From: Burkholderiaceae bacterium
GTDB lineage: Bacteria > Pseudomonadota > Gammaproteobacteria > Burkholderiales > Burkholderiaceae_B
NCBI GenBank assembly: GCA_030158305.1
Contig: JAOATE010000007.1
Span: 1 to 64,000 of the forward strand
DNA length: 64,000 bases
Reading direction: 5' to 3'
In this document: positions 7,991 to 20,538 of the stretch, piece after piece
How the letters are laid out: every line of letters starts with the position of its first letter
Position numbering within the stretch: the stretch's first letter is position 1
The notes under the pieces: generated by a model
Database searches by the model: none
Told to the model about the DNA's origin: nothing
What the model saw: the letters and a program-made list of their open reading frames with translations, nothing else
Position numbers and translations under genes: made by a program

Positions 7991-9184
7991 GAGGGCGCCT
8001 CCGGTCTGATACTCAATCACACGTGTTTCAAAGAAATTGCGTTCCTTCTTTAGGTCAATCATTTCCGCCATCCAAGGAAAGGGATTTTCTTCTTGGGCGA
8101 ACAGAGGTTCGATGCCGATCTGCTGGCAACGACGATTAGCGATAAAGCGCAGGTATGACTTAAACATGGGCGCATTCAGACCCAACACGCCACGTGGCAT
8201 GGTGTCTTCGGCGTAAGCATATTCAAGATCGACCGCTTTGGCGAACAGCGCGCGAATTTCTTCGCGGAAGGCTGGCGTCCAGAGTTGTGGGTTTTCGAGC
8301 TTGATGGTGTTGATCAGATCGATACCGAAGTTGCAGTGCATGGACTCATCGCGCAGGATGTACATGTATTGCTCGGCGGCGCCGGTCATTTTATTTTGAC
8401 GACCCAGCGCAAGAATCTGGGTAAAGCCTACATAAAAGAACAAGCCTTCCATCAGGCAGGCAAACACAATCAGGGACTTCAACAGCGTCTGATCCGCTTC
8501 GAGTGTGCCGGTTTTGAAGTTCGGGTCTGCGATCGCGTCAATAAAAGGAATCAGGAATTGATCCTTGGCACGAATCGAAGGCACTTCGTTGTAAGCGTTG
8601 AAAATTTCGGACTCATCGAGATCCAGACTTTCAACGATGTATTGATAAGCGTGTGTATGGATGGCCTCTTCGAAGGCCTGGCGCAATAAAAACTGGCGGC
8701 ATTCGGGAGCCGTGATGTGGCGATAGGTGCCCAGCACGATATTGTTGGCGGCCAAAGAGTCTGCCGTCACAAAGAAACCGAGGTTGCGCTTGATAATACG
8801 GCGTTCGTCTTCAGTCAATCCGGTTGGATTTTTCCAAAGCGCGATGTCGCGCGACATGTTGATCTCTTGCGGCATCCAGTGGTTGGCGCAGGTCGCGATG
8901 TATTTTTCCCAAGCCCATTTGTATTTGAAGGGCACGAGTTGATTGACATCGGTCTGACCGTTGATGATGCGCTTGTCGGCAACATTGACGCGTCTTGCGG
9001 GATCCGTTGCAACCGGTGCCTGTGTCAGGCCGGGCGTTGGTAAAGCAGTATCACCAAACACACCTGTGGCTGCACGCGCAGACATGGAGGCAGCGAGTGA
9101 TGCAGGTTGTACGGAGGAAAGCGCTCCACCCAAGCCAACTGGCGGGGTGGTTGCGGTCGTAGGTTCGTCGTTCCAGCTAAGCAT
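7979..9184 (-). CDS. nrdB: Ribonucleoside-diphosphate reductase class Ia, beta (R2) subunit
   Basis: Houses the di-iron/tyrosyl radical cofactor that starts ribonucleotide reduction in NrdA. The 401-residue chain has a variable N-terminal tail (about 1-65), then the ferritin-like core. Iron ligands and radical residues are visible: Asp in TADSLAANN, Glu and His in [11 protein letters not shown] with the radical Tyr four residues after that His, Glu in LMEGLFFY, and Glu/His in [10 protein letters not shown]. The C-terminal peptide GGALNWE is the NrdA-docking tail. nrdB lies 21 nt downstream of nrdA, so they form one operon, probably under NrdR. Confidence 0.97.
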   Translation of the reverse strand: MLSWNDEPTTATTPPVGLGGALSSVQPASLAASMSARAATGVFGDTALPTPGLTQAPVATDPARRVNVADKRIINGQTDVNQLVPFKYKWAWEKYIATCANHWMPQEINMSRDIALWKNPTGLTEDERRIIKRNLGFFVTADSLAANNIVLGTYRHITAPECRQFLLRQAFEEAIHTHAYQYIVESLDLDESEIFNAYNEVPSIRAKDQFLIPFIDAIADPNFKTGTLEADQTLLKSLIVFACLMEGLFFYVGFTQILALGRQNKMTGAAEQYMYILRDESMHCNFGIDLINTIKLENPQLWTPAFREEIRALFAKAVDLEYAYAEDTMPRGVLGLNAPMFKSYLRFIANRRCQQIGIEPLFAQEENPFPWMAEMIDLKKERNFFETRVIEYQTGGALNWE

Positions 9185-9205
9185 GATATTTTTTTCCGGT
9201 GGCGG

Positions 9206-12124
<2,919 letters not shown>

Positions 12125-12237
12125 TTGGGCTCCTGCAAGGTGAGTAGGGCACACGCCCCACTCGAATTCGGTCATGGCAAATCACGTAGTCAATCAGGAC
12201 GTATGCGAAAAGAGCTATTTGGCATCTTGGCAAGCGA

Positions 12238-12284
12238 CCACTACATGTAGTGTTTTAATGTCTAGTAAATACCAATTCTAGTGT
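12238..12284 (-). promoter_or_regulatory. Tandem NrdR boxes in the nrdA promoter region
   Basis: The 366-bp gap 12125-12490 holds the nrdAB control region. Box 1 at 12238-12253 (CCACTACATGTAGTGT) contains a perfect 14-bp palindrome and matches about 13 of 16 positions of the NrdR consensus ACACWATATATWGTGT. Box 2 at 12269-12284 matches about 11 of 16 and ends in AGTGT. Their centres are 31 bp apart, three helical turns, the spacing NrdR sites usually show. The regulator gene nrdR is in this window at 25972-26442. The rest of the gap is AT-rich with no other gene seen. Confidence 0.75.
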
Positions 12285-12490
12285 TTGTCACCAAGCTAGG
12301 CAATATTTAAATTTATTATTTTTTACCTATCGTTAACCCTGTGTTTTGAAAAAGTGTGGCATAAACGCCAATTCTGTCGCTTTTTGAAATGGGAATTTTG
12401 TGAAATCAACAGAGAGGTGACTTTTTCTCACTAAATATGTAGCACTATTCCACTTGCATGTTCCGATTCTGATGTTGCTTTGAGGTGTTG

Positions 12491-12994
12491 ATGTCCAATT
12501 ATGGTTTTTTGCGCTGGTCTGCAGCGGCTGTTTGTTTAATATTAGCTGGCTGCGGGACTCCGCGCCCCTCTGATTCTTTGCTATTGCTTGCACCAGAAAA
12601 CTTACCCGAGCCTGTCTGCGTTGCGCCGGCAGCAGGGCAAGCTCTGACAGGCGTTTGGTACGCTGTGCGCAAACAAGCGGATGTTGCGGGTGAAGTTCAG
12701 ACGCTTTGGACGTTGACGGCAGATGGCAAGATGCGACAGCAGATTCGTGTCAAACAGGGACGTAATATTCGCTCTGAGCTCCGGGAAACCGGCTGCTGGG
12801 AGGCACCACAAGGAAAACTTGTGTTGCGCATCAGCCGTTCCAACGGTGAAATGGTGGACTACCGCGACCCGATGTACACGCTCACCTATCTAATAGAGCG
12901 AAATGATGCTCGTCGGCTGATCTTTCGTGAGGACAAGCCTGGCAGCAAGCCCATCACGGGGCAGCGTGTTCAAGACAGCTTTAGGTTGATGTAA
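12491..12994 (+). CDS. Putative lipoprotein of unknown function
   Basis: A 167-residue protein with a signal peptide ending in the lipobox LILAGC near residue 20, then a mature domain containing TGVWYAVRKQ, WTLTADGKMRQQIRV and repeated short beta-like stretches, similar in style to lipocalin-like or DUF-type outer-membrane lipoproteins. I do not recognise the family. The ATG at 12491 is preferred because TGAGG lies 5 nt upstream; GTG and TTG codons at 12485 and 12488 are in frame. It stands alone, divergent from nrdA and convergent with gltX. Confidence 0.75.
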   Translation: MSNYGFLRWSAAAVCLILAGCGTPRPSDSLLLLAPENLPEPVCVAPAAGQALTGVWYAVRKQADVAGEVQTLWTLTADGKMRQQIRVKQGRNIRSELRETGCWEAPQGKLVLRISRSNGEMVDYRDPMYTLTYLIERNDARRLIFREDKPGSKPITGQRVQDSFRLM

Positions 12995-13016
12995 GTCACT
13001 CTCTCTGTGAGAGACG

Positions 13017-14420
13017 TCAAACTAAGGCAAGTCTTTCGAGCACGGTAATTTTTCCTAGAATCTCCAGCACGGCATCAATCGCAGGTGTTTGCGTGGTGCC
13101 AGCCACAGCGACGCGCAATGGAATGGCAAGCTGAGGCATCTTGAGGCCATGTGTCGCCAAAGTGGACTTCACTAAAGCACCGATTGACGCTCGTGTCCAC
13201 TCCAAGGTGACGGCCTGGGCGGCGAAATCTTTTAAAACAATACGCGCCGCTTCTGTCAGATGCTGTGCCACGAGCTCTGGCGCGGCCGGTTGAAAGCCAC
13301 CACAAAACAACATTGCGCTATCGGCGAGTTGCTCGAGCGTCTCTGCGCGATCTTTGAGCAAAGCAACCACTTGAGTTAAATCGATTTTTTGGGTGTCTCC
13401 ACCGCGGGCAGCGATGCGAGGCGCCACTGCTTGAGCAAGGACGGCATCATCGCTCTGCTTAATATAGTGCGCATTGACCCAGTTCAGTTTTTTAGGATCC
13501 CACTGCGCTGCGGACTTGGATAAATGTTGTGGATCAAACCATGCAACGAGTTGTTCACGTGAAAACAGCTCGTCATCGCCGTGACTCCAACCCAAGCGAG
13601 CCAAGTAATTGATCATGGCCTCGGGTAAATATCCGTCTCGGTCATATTCCATCACACTGACTGCCCCATGGCGCTTGGAAAGCTTTTCGCCGTCAGGACC
13701 CAAAATCATTGGTACGTGTCCGTACTCTGGCACAGGCGCGCCGAGGGCTCGCAAAATCGTGATTTGTCGAGGCGTGTTGTTGACATGGTCATCACCACGC
13801 AACACGTGAGTAATGCGCATGTCCCAGTCATCCACCACCACGCAAAAGTTGTAGGTCGGTGTGCCGTCAGGACGTGCGATGACGAGATCATCGAGTTCGC
13901 TATTGTCAAAAGTGATGGGACCTTTGACCATATCGATCCAGCCGGTCGCGCCGTCCTGTGGGCTTTTAAAGCGCACGACTGGCTTGCGATCTGCAGGAAT
14001 GGCAGGCAAGGTTTTGCCGGGTTCGGGACGCCAAGTGCCGTCGTACCGTGGTTTTTGACCGAGCGCACGGGCGCGTTCGCGCATCTCGTCTACCTCCGCA
14101 GGAGAGCTGTAGCAGTGGTAGGCGGTGCCTTCTGCGAGCATCTTGGCCACAACCGCACGGTAGCGATCCATGTGCTGCATTTGATAAAAAGGACCTTCGT
14201 CAGGCGTGAGCCCCAGCCAAGCCATGCCGTCTAAGATCGCTTGCACCGCTTCAGGCGTTGACCGCTCGAGGTCAGTGTCTTCGACACGCAAAATAAAGGT
14301 GCCACCAAAATGTCTGGCGTAAGCCCAGGAAAACAGAGCCGTGCGGGCGCCACCCAGGTGGAGAAAACCAGTGGGTGAGGGCGCAAAGCGTGTGCGAACG
14401 GGTGTTGAAGCGGAGGACAT
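13017..14420 (-). CDS. gltX: Glutamyl-tRNA synthetase
   Basis: Charges tRNA-Glu (and possibly tRNA-Gln in bacteria with GatCAB). The 467-residue protein starts with the class I signature [13 protein letters not shown], where HLGG is the HIGH-like motif, and has the KMSKS-equivalent KLSKRHGA near residue 245, followed by an alpha-helical anticodon-binding domain. It is the third gene of a minus-strand run darP-esterase-gltX with a 10-nt gap from the esterase. A short stem (CTCTC/GAGAG) near 13004-13016 has no U run and is not a convincing terminator. Confidence 0.97.
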   Translation of the reverse strand: MSSASTPVRTRFAPSPTGFLHLGGARTALFSWAYARHFGGTFILRVEDTDLERSTPEAVQAILDGMAWLGLTPDEGPFYQMQHMDRYRAVVAKMLAEGTAYHCYSSPAEVDEMRERARALGQKPRYDGTWRPEPGKTLPAIPADRKPVVRFKSPQDGATGWIDMVKGPITFDNSELDDLVIARPDGTPTYNFCVVVDDWDMRITHVLRGDDHVNNTPRQITILRALGAPVPEYGHVPMILGPDGEKLSKRHGAVSVMEYDRDGYLPEAMINYLARLGWSHGDDELFSREQLVAWFDPQHLSKSAAQWDPKKLNWVNAHYIKQSDDAVLAQAVAPRIAARGGDTQKIDLTQVVALLKDRAETLEQLADSAMLFCGGFQPAAPELVAQHLTEAARIVLKDFAAQAVTLEWTRASIGALVKSTLATHGLKMPQLAIPLRVAVAGTTQTPAIDAVLEILGKITVLERLALV

Positions 14421-14430
14421 AGAAAACCTT

Positions 14431-15105
14431 TTAAATCAGCACGCTTTGTAAAAAACGTGAAATATCGTGAATCTCTTCGGCGCAAACAGAGTGCTGCATC
14501 GGATAAGTGTGCCACTGAACGGGATAGCCCAGCGCGACAAGTTTGGCGCGTGAGGCTTCAGCGCGCTCGAGTACGACGACAGGATCATGTGTGCCATGCG
14601 CCAAAAAGATCGGTGTGTCTGAATTGGCGGAATGACGTTCGTTGTCTGATAAATCAATCAGAGGCAAATAGCCTGACAAGCCCATCAAACCTGCGAGCTT
14701 GCTGGGTAAACGCAAACCTGTATGCAGTGTCATGGCGCAGCCTTGCGAAAAGCCGGCTAGCACGATGCGTTCGGTCGGAATGCCGCGCGCATTTTCTCTA
14801 GCGATCAACGCTTGTATCAAGCGCTCGGAGGCGCGGATGCCTGATTCGTCCTCTCGCTTGACGAGGTTGGGCGTCAAAATGTCATACCACGAGCGCATCG
14901 CCATGCCACCGTTGATGGTGACGGGTTGAATCGTGGCGTGTGGAAAGACAAAGCGAACGGATAGCGAAGCGGGCAAGCGCAGCTCGGGTACGATGGGTGC
15001 AAAGTCATGGCCGTCGGCACCCAGGCCGTGTAACCAAATGACGCAATGCGTGGGTTGAGAACCTGTGTTGTGTTCAACACAGTCAAGCAGGGCGTCTGTG
15101 GTCAT
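14431..15105 (-). CDS. Alpha/beta-hydrolase carboxylesterase (phospholipase/carboxylesterase family)
   Basis: A 224-residue serine hydrolase of the Abhydrolase_2 family. The oxyanion part [12 protein letters not shown] is near 24-35, the nucleophile elbow GFSQG at 118-122 (Ser120), the acid Asp174 in GTHDPVV and His205 in MQHSVCAEE. Length and motif order fit the EstB-like carboxylesterases. No signal peptide is seen, so it acts in the cytoplasm. Its ATG overlaps the stop of darP (ATGA), suggesting translational coupling. Confidence 0.92.
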   Translation of the reverse strand: MTTDALLDCVEHNTGSQPTHCVIWLHGLGADGHDFAPIVPELRLPASLSVRFVFPHATIQPVTINGGMAMRSWYDILTPNLVKREDESGIRASERLIQALIARENARGIPTERIVLAGFSQGCAMTLHTGLRLPSKLAGLMGLSGYLPLIDLSDNERHSANSDTPIFLAHGTHDPVVVLERAEASRAKLVALGYPVQWHTYPMQHSVCAEEIHDISRFLQSVLI

Positions 15106-15662
15106 GCTTCAGTGTCCGGATCTTGAAGAGTTTTGAGCGCCTGAAATAGTGCGCGGTAATGTTTGCGTTGTGGCTCTTGGCCTTGGCGCAGCGACTCGTT
15201 GGCAGTGGCTTCTTTGCGCCCCTCGCGGATGAGTGTGCGGATGTGCTGAATATCCGCATGTGGATATTTTTGCAACAAAACAGTGAGTGCGGCATCTTCT
15301 TTGAGGAGGCGATCGCGCAAGGCTTCGAGGCGATGCATGGCTTGCGTTTGCACGCGGGAGCCATTTTTCCAGGTGTCCAGAAGCACGCGGATCTCCTCCG
15401 CGGGCGCATCTCGCATGAGCTTGCCGACATAGTGAATCTGTCTACGCAGGCCTTCGCGGCTGGTGGTGCGCTGCGCTAAGCGGACCGCATCATAGAGGCG
15501 TTCTGATAAAGGCAGTTGTTTAAGACGCTCCGGGGACAAGTCCACCAGCTCGCGTCCAAGGTCGACCAAAGCGTGCATGTCGCGTTTTAATTGCGACTTG
15601 CTTGGGCCGTCATATGGGGACTCATCGGTCCCGTCAGGTGTTTGAGGTAATTCTTGTGTCAT
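15102..15662 (-). CDS. darP: Ribosome biogenesis factor DarP (YjgA family)
   Basis: Dual-action ribosomal assembly protein that promotes 50S maturation. The protein is about 186 residues, all-alpha and highly charged, with the family landmarks [20 protein letters not shown] and [13 protein letters not shown] start at the ATG at 15662 (MTQEL); an in-frame GTG at 15683 would add seven residues. A TATGAT hexamer lies just 6 nt upstream of the ATG with no clear ribosome site, so the start or a leaderless message is open. It is divergent from pmbA with about 35 nt between. Confidence 0.92.
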   Translation of the reverse strand: MTQELPQTPDGTDESPYDGPSKSQLKRDMHALVDLGRELVDLSPERLKQLPLSERLYDAVRLAQRTTSREGLRRQIHYVGKLMRDAPAEEIRVLLDTWKNGSRVQTQAMHRLEALRDRLLKEDAALTVLLQKYPHADIQHIRTLIREGRKEATANESLRQGQEPQRKHYRALFQALKTLQDPDTEA

Positions 15663-15697
15663 AGAGCTATCATAAAGCCTCACGCTAACGGACTAAT

Positions 15698-17065
15698 ATG
15701 ACTTCCTCAATTTCTTTTCTTCCTGTTGCTGAAAATCGACCGATTTTCGAAGATTTAGTGACTCAGGCGCTTAAACACGCCCAAAGTTTAGGCGCGAGCG
15801 ACGCGGCCTCCGAGGTTTCCGAAGGACAGGGGCTGGCTGTTTCGGTCCGAAAGGGCCATGTCGAGACGGTCGAGCAGACCCGAGATCGCTCCCTGGATGT
15901 GACGGTATTTGCCGGGCAGCGCCGCGGCTCGGCCTCGACTTCTGATTTTTCTACCAAAGCGTTACGCGAAACGGTCGAGGCGGCTTGGCATATTGCGCGC
16001 TATACGGCGGAAGACCCTGCAGCGGGCCTGCCCGAGGCAGATCAGTTGGCCATTGGTGTCAAAAACAAGCTTCAACTGCATCACCCTTGGGCGTTGAGTG
16101 TCGAAGAGGCCACGCGCCTGGCTGTAGAGGCTGAGCGCGCCGCGCTGGCCACTGATAAGCGCATCACCAATACAGAAGGTGCGGGTGTCGATACGCACGA
16201 AGGGCATTTTGTCCTGGGTAATACACGCGGCTTTTTAGATGGTTATGCGTATTCAAGGCATGGTTTGTCTGTTTCACCCATTGCCGGGCGTGGTCATTCA
16301 ATGCAGCGAGATTATTGGTACACCAGCGATCGCCGCGCTGACCGTTTGGCAGATCCTGCAGCGGTGGGCCGTTACGCGGCCGAACGCGCTCTGGCGCGCC
16401 TTTCTGCTCGTCGGATCCCGACCGGTCATTTTCCGGTGCTGTTCGAAGCACCGCTCGCGCTGGGCTTGCTGGGCGCGTTGACCCATGCTACGAGCGGGGG
16501 GGCGCTGTATCGCCAGACGAGCTTTTTGTTGGATTCGCTTGGTCGCCAACTGTTTCCAACGCATATCAGCGTCCTTGAGGACCCCCACATCAAGGGTGCC
16601 ATGGGAAGCTCGCCCTTTGACGAAGAGGGTGTCAAAACTCAGGCGCGTGAGGTGATCAATGCGGGGGTGTTGCAAGGTTACTTTTTGTCCTCCTACACGG
16701 CCCGCAAACTCGGCATGGTGACGACCGGTAACGCCGGAGGCTCTCATAACCTCGTCTTGCGTTCCTCGCAGACGCGTAAAAAAGACGATTTTGAGGCAAT
16801 GTTGCGCAAAATGGGTACGGGCTTGCTGGTGACCGAGTTGATTGGTCAAGGGGTGAACTACGTAACCGGAGACTATTCACGGGGTGCGTTTGGTTACTGG
16901 GTTCAAAATGGTCAAATTCAGCATGCTGTCGAAGAAGTCACGATTGCAGGCAATTTGAAAGATATGTTTGCCCAAATCGTTGCGGTAGGTGCCGATACCA
17001 TCACCCGTGGCAGCAAGACGACCGGCTCAATCCTCATTGAGCGGATGTCGATTGCGGGGACCTAG
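15698..17065 (+). CDS. pmbA: Metalloprotease PmbA (TldE)
   Basis: Partner subunit of the TldD/TldE heterodimeric protease that degrades unfolded peptides and matures some ribosomally made peptides such as microcin B17 and supports CcdA turnover. The 455-residue length fits. Landmarks are the N-terminal modulator domain, the segment TVFAGQRRGSAST, HSMQRDYWYTSDRR near the middle, and the C-terminal GNAGGSHNLVL and YSRGAFGYWV. The catalytic zinc site belongs to TldD, whose gene is not in the window. The linkage darP-pmbA divergent is common in proteobacteria. Confidence 0.95.
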   Translation: MTSSISFLPVAENRPIFEDLVTQALKHAQSLGASDAASEVSEGQGLAVSVRKGHVETVEQTRDRSLDVTVFAGQRRGSASTSDFSTKALRETVEAAWHIARYTAEDPAAGLPEADQLAIGVKNKLQLHHPWALSVEEATRLAVEAERAALATDKRITNTEGAGVDTHEGHFVLGNTRGFLDGYAYSRHGLSVSPIAGRGHSMQRDYWYTSDRRADRLADPAAVGRYAAERALARLSARRIPTGHFPVLFEAPLALGLLGALTHATSGGALYRQTSFLLDSLGRQLFPTHISVLEDPHIKGAMGSSPFDEEGVKTQAREVINAGVLQGYFLSSYTARKLGMVTTGNAGGSHNLVLRSSQTRKKDDFEAMLRKMGTGLLVTELIGQGVNYVTGDYSRGAFGYWVQNGQIQHAVEEVTIAGNLKDMFAQIVAVGADTITRGSKTTGSILIERMSIAGT

Positions 17066-17095
17066 TTGGCTGATCGTCGAATTTTGTTGTAGAAT
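17066..17095 (+). promoter_or_regulatory. Candidate sigma-70 promoter for rplM-rpsI
   Basis: TTGGCT (17066-17071) and TAGAAT (17090-17095) are separated by 18 bp, directly after the pmbA stop. Transcription would start near 17102 and produce an untranslated leader of about 155 nt before rplM. This is a match by eye only. Confidence 0.5.
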
Positions 17096-17101
17096 CAAAG
17101 G

Positions 17102-17256
17102 CTTTCCCCGAGTATTGGCATTGTTTTTGATGTCCATGCTTTGGTTTTTGTGAGTGTTTGCACGGGCGGGTAACAACGTTTTGGCAACATGCTTTTTCAA
17201 AAATCAGGGGGAGTCTTTCCGGGATGGTCCCAGAGAGAATTTATTAGGATCCAATC
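17102..17256 (+). promoter_or_regulatory. Long untranslated leader of rplM-rpsI, possible L13 autoregulation site
   Basis: About 155 nt lie between the likely start point and the rplM ATG. The stretch has GC-rich segments near the end (GTCTTTCCGGGATGGTCCC) just before the ribosome site AGGATCC. In E. coli and some Gram-positives the rplM leader is a binding site for free L13; that this leader does the same is inference from position and length only. Confidence 0.35.
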
Positions 17257-17685
17257 ATGAAGACATTTGTGGCCAAGCCGCATGAAGTCAAGCGTGACTG
17301 GTTCGTGATTGACGCGAAGGGCAAAGTCCTCGGTCGTGTGGCCAGCGAAGTCGCACGTCGTTTGCGCGGTAAACACAAACCAGAATTCACGCCCCACGTT
17401 GACACTGGCGATTACATCGTCATTATCAACGCCGCTGAGATCGTCGTAACCGGTAATAAGTCGCAAGACAAAAAGTATTTCCGTCACACGACATACCCAG
17501 GTGGTATTCGCGAAACGAACTTTGCAAAAATGCAAGAGCGTTTTCCGGGTCGTGCAGTCCAGAAGGCCGTTAAGGGCATGTTGCCCAAGGGTCCTTTGGG
17601 TTACGCGATGATCAAAAAGCTGAAGGTCTATGCTGGTGCCGAGCATCCGCACTCTGCCCAACAGCCACAGCCCCTCGAATTTTAA
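17257..17685 (+). CDS. rplM: 50S ribosomal protein L13
   Basis: Early-assembling large-subunit protein. The 142-residue chain begins [20 protein letters not shown] and contains the L13 signature around [21 protein letters not shown]. It is the expected length and is followed after 9 nt by rpsI, the universally conserved pair. Strong codon bias compared with neighbours fits high expression. Confidence 0.99.
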   Translation: MKTFVAKPHEVKRDWFVIDAKGKVLGRVASEVARRLRGKHKPEFTPHVDTGDYIVIINAAEIVVTGNKSQDKKYFRHTTYPGGIRETNFAKMQERFPGRAVQKAVKGMLPKGPLGYAMIKKLKVYAGAEHPHSAQQPQPLEF

Positions 17686-17694
17686 GGACAGGCC

Positions 17695-18087
17695 ATGATC
17701 GGTAATTGGAATTACGGAACCGGCCGCCGCAAGACTTCGGTGGCTCGCGTCTTCATGAAAAAAGGTGCAGGCAAGATCGTCGTGAACGGCAAGCCCGTTG
17801 ACGAGTACTTTGCCCGTGAAACAGGTCGCATGGTGGTGCGTCAGCCTCTTGAGCTGACAGGCCATACTGCTTCGTTTGACTTTCATATCAACGTGCACGG
17901 TGGCGGCGAAAGCGGTCAAGCGGGTGCGGTGCGTCACGGTATTACTCGTGCGCTGATTGACTATGATGCAACGCTCAAGTCCGCGCTGTCGAAAGCCGGC
18001 TTTGTCACACGCGATGCACGCGAAGTCGAACGTAAGAAAGTCGGTTTCCACAAAGCACGTCGTCGGAAACAGTTCAGCAAGCGTTAA
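17695..18087 (+). CDS. rpsI: 30S ribosomal protein S9
   Basis: Small-subunit protein whose C-terminal tail reaches the P-site tRNA. The 130 residues start with the family sequence [15 protein letters not shown] and end in the basic tail [10 protein letters not shown], with the signature [15 protein letters not shown] in the middle. It is the last gene of the transcript, closed by two hairpins (18129-18148 and 18151-18185). Confidence 0.99.
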   Translation: MIGNWNYGTGRRKTSVARVFMKKGAGKIVVNGKPVDEYFARETGRMVVRQPLELTGHTASFDFHINVHGGGESGQAGAVRHGITRALIDYDATLKSALSKAGFVTRDAREVERKKVGFHKARRRKQFSKR

Positions 18088-18150
18088 TCACGCATGCGCG
18101 GATGACTCAAGCGCTTGTGACCCAAGCGCGAGATCTTTCGGGATCTCGAA

Positions 18151-18185
18151 ACAAACAGGCCGCGCAAGCGGCCTGTTTGTTTTTA
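18151..18185 (+). terminator. Rho-independent terminator of rplM-rpsI
   Basis: A 13-bp perfect stem (ACAAACAGGCCGC at 18151-18163 with GCGGCCTGTTTGT at 18168-18180) with a GCAA loop, followed by TTTT. A second smaller hairpin (CGAGATC/GATCTCG) lies just upstream at 18129-18148. Confidence 0.93.
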
Positions 18186-18242
18186 AACATCTCTCGTGTA
18201 AATTCGCATGGGATAATGTAGGCATTACTCAGGATCACTCTC

Positions 18243-19304
18243 ATGACACAAACATCATCAAAGCGTATCAAGGTCGGTATTGTGGGCGGCACGGGTTATA
18301 CCGGTGTAGAACTGTTGCGCATTTTGTCTCAGCACCCACAGGTAGAGCTTCACGCGATTACGTCGCGCAAAGAAGACGGTATGCCAGTCTCTGATATGTT
18401 TCCCAACCTGCGAGGGCACGTTAATCTGGCGTTTTCCTCGCCAGACAAGGCACCTCTGACAGGATGTGACGTGGTGTTTTTTGCGACGCCTCACGGTGTA
18501 GCAATGAGTCAGGCCAAAGAGTTGCTTGCCGCAGGTGTGCGCATCATTGATCTGGCTTCTGATTTTCGTCTGAAAGACATTGCCACCTTTGAGCACTGGT
18601 ACAAGATTCCACATACCTGCCCTGAGGTACTCGAAGAGGCCGTCTACGGTTTGGTTGAGCTCAATCGCGAGGCAATTTCGCGCGCGCGCGTGATTGGCAA
18701 TCCAGGTTGTTATCCGACTACTGTGTTGTTGGGGCTTGCGCCGTTACTAGGTGGTAAGCCGCTGATTGATACCACTGACATCATCTCTGACTCCAAGTCA
18801 GGTGTGAGTGGTGCAGGTCGCAAGGCTGAGGTCGGCATGTTGTTTTCTGAGGCGGGCGATAACTTCAAAGCCTATGGTGTGGCTGGCCACCGTCACCACC
18901 CCGAAATTAAAGCTCAGCTCGATCGTATGGCAGGGACCTCGGTCGGACTGACATTTGTGCCTCATCTCGTACCGATGATTCGCGGCATGCTCAGTACGAT
19001 TTATGTGCGAATTTTGCCTGAGGCGCGTGAGACTGATTTTCAGGCGTTGTTTGAAAAGCGTTATGCCGACGAGGCGTTTGTGGATGTGATGCCTGCTGGC
19101 AGCTTGCCAGATACGCGTTCTGTACGCGCGTCTAACGCGTTGCGTATCGCGCTGCATCGTCCAGGTAACGGTGACCGTCTGATTATTCTTGTCGTGCAAG
19201 ATAATCTTGTCAAAGGCGCTGCAGGACAGGCGATTCAAAATATGAATTTGATGTTTGGTTTGGCTGATCACGTGGGTTTGAATCAGGTTGCGATTTTGCC
19301 TTGA
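18243..19304 (+). CDS. argC: N-acetyl-gamma-glutamyl-phosphate reductase
   Basis: NADPH-dependent reduction of N-acetyl-glutamyl phosphate to the semialdehyde, third step of arginine synthesis. The 353-residue type 1 enzyme has the Rossmann loop [11 protein letters not shown] at 11-21, the active-site GNPGCYPT with Cys156, and the His-containing AGHRHHPEI. It starts 155 nt after rpsI and runs into the DUF6776-like gene with an 11-nt gap. Confidence 0.97.
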   Translation: MTQTSSKRIKVGIVGGTGYTGVELLRILSQHPQVELHAITSRKEDGMPVSDMFPNLRGHVNLAFSSPDKAPLTGCDVVFFATPHGVAMSQAKELLAAGVRIIDLASDFRLKDIATFEHWYKIPHTCPEVLEEAVYGLVELNREAISRARVIGNPGCYPTTVLLGLAPLLGGKPLIDTTDIISDSKSGVSGAGRKAEVGMLFSEAGDNFKAYGVAGHRHHPEIKAQLDRMAGTSVGLTFVPHLVPMIRGMLSTIYVRILPEARETDFQALFEKRYADEAFVDVMPAGSLPDTRSVRASNALRIALHRPGNGDRLIILVVQDNLVKGAAGQAIQNMNLMFGLADHVGLNQVAILP

Positions 19305-19314
19305 GGAGTGCCTC

Positions 19315-20064
19315 TTGAGCGGATTTTCTGGTGACAAGTTCCCACTCAAGACACTTGTGTTTTGGGTGTTCGGGGCCTTTGCCCTGATTGCGGCAGGCAT
19401 GGGGGCAGGTGTGTTTTTAACGCAATCCTCTGGCCCGGATGCGCTTGAATTGCAGCTGCGCACGCAGCAGGCTGCCCAAGTCCAAGTCCTCACAGAGTTT
19501 GAGTCTCAAATTGCAGCTGCGAACGCGCGCACCCAGCAAGTGCAACAAGCGCTCACGATTGAGCGGGCAGCAAGAGCAGAGCTTGAAAAAAGTTTGGCCA
19601 CGCTCCAAGAAGAGCTAGGCCGCACCAAAGACCACCTCGCGTTTTACGAGCAGTTGTTGCCACCAGGACCTCAAGGTGCCCTTGCCTTACGAGCTGTCGA
19701 ATTAGAACGGCAGGACCGGACGCTTGCATTCCGAGTGCTGCTTATGCGCAGCGGTAAGCCCGGTAAACCTGCTGAACGGTTTAATGGACGTCTGCAATTC
19801 GTGGCGACGGGCATCAAGGACGGTCAAGAGGTCACCTTTGTATTGCAACCTTCTCAGCGTGCGGTGAGTGCCGGGGCCTCAACGTCCCCCTTAAATACGC
19901 TGGGCGCTGCGACCGAAGATCAGGATAGCCTAAAGCTGAGTTTTGACCAGTTTCAGCGCAGTCAGGGCGTACTTGCGCTGCCCAAAGATTTTGAGCCAAG
20001 CTCGGTGGTGGTGAGTATTTTGTCAGGTGAGATTGTCCTTGCTTCGCGCAAGGTTGATCTCTAA
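19315..20064 (+). CDS. Single-pass membrane protein with coiled coil (DUF6776-like)
   Basis: About 249 residues: a short N-terminus, one transmembrane helix (LVFWVFGAFALIAAGMGAGV, about 14-33), a coiled coil rich in Gln/Glu/Ala (about 45-110), and a C-terminal beta-type domain. The family sits between argC and erpA in Burkholderiales and has no known function. I use the TTG at 19315 because GAGGAG lies 6 nt upstream, overlapping the argC stop; a longer reading from 19288 would start inside argC. Confidence 0.8.
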   Translation: MSGFSGDKFPLKTLVFWVFGAFALIAAGMGAGVFLTQSSGPDALELQLRTQQAAQVQVLTEFESQIAAANARTQQVQQALTIERAARAELEKSLATLQEELGRTKDHLAFYEQLLPPGPQGALALRAVELERQDRTLAFRVLLMRSGKPGKPAERFNGRLQFVATGIKDGQEVTFVLQPSQRAVSAGASTSPLNTLGAATEDQDSLKLSFDQFQRSQGVLALPKDFEPSSVVVSILSGEIVLASRKVDL

Positions 20065-20084
20065 TTCCACCGTCAGTTTGCGGT

Positions 20085-20109
20085 ATAGTTGAGCTAATTA
20101 GTCGGGTAT
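20085..20109 (+). promoter_or_regulatory. Predicted IscR type 1 operator upstream of erpA
   Basis: The 25-bp stretch has left half ATAGTTGAG and right half TTAGTCGGGTAT. Against the type 1 IscR consensus as I remember it (ATASYTGAC-TR-WWWYAGTCRRSTAT) 22 of 25 positions agree. It is 60 nt upstream of erpA, an Fe-S insertion gene that is IscR-regulated in E. coli. iscR itself is not in the window. Confidence 0.6.
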
Positions 20110-20168
20110 CTCCGACAGTACATTAGATTGATTGCGATAGTCGCCCTTAAGCAGGGCAGGAGCTAAAT

Positions 20169-20537
20169 ATGAGCACACTGAGCCAAACCGTCGATCTTCA
20201 GGCACCACCCACGCCTATTCTTTTTACTGACTCCGCTGCAGCCAAGGTCAAAGACCTGCTGATCGAGGAAGGTAATGCCAATCTCAAGCTGCGCGTATTT
20301 GTGCAGGGTGGGGGCTGTTCGGGTTTTCAGTATGGATTTACGTTTGATGAAGACGTCAACGAAGACGACACTACGTTAGAAAAAAATGGCGTCGCTTTGC
20401 TGGTCGATCCCATGAGTTTTCAATATCTCGTTGGCGCTGAAATTGATTACAAAGAAGACATCGAAGGTTCGCAGTTCGTGATCCGCAATCCAAATGCGAC
20501 CACGACTTGCGGTTGTGGTTCTTCGTTCTCGGTCTAA
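20169..20537 (+). CDS. erpA: Iron-sulfur cluster insertion protein ErpA
   Basis: A-type carrier that delivers Fe-S clusters to enzymes such as IspG/IspH. The 122-residue protein has the three cluster-binding cysteines Cys50 ([11 protein letters not shown]), Cys114 and Cys116 (TTCGCGSSF) and the standard A-type length. A strong AGGAG site precedes the ATG. It ends 1 nt from the convergent anmK stop; a 9-bp stem (GCGCCAAGG/CCTTGGCGC, 20555-20582) inside the end of anmK may stop its transcription, but there is no U run. Confidence 0.97.
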   Translation: MSTLSQTVDLQAPPTPILFTDSAAAKVKDLLIEEGNANLKLRVFVQGGGCSGFQYGFTFDEDVNEDDTTLEKNGVALLVDPMSFQYLVGAEIDYKEDIEGSQFVIRNPNATTTCGCGSSFSV

Positions 20538-20538
20538 G

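Noticed and set aside
13004-13016. Hairpin CTCTC/GAGAG at the end of gltX as terminator
   Set aside because: Only five base pairs and no U run on either strand.
17197-18051. 284-codon open frame opposite rplM and rpsI
   Set aside because: Caused by strong codon bias of the ribosomal genes; no domain or start signal.
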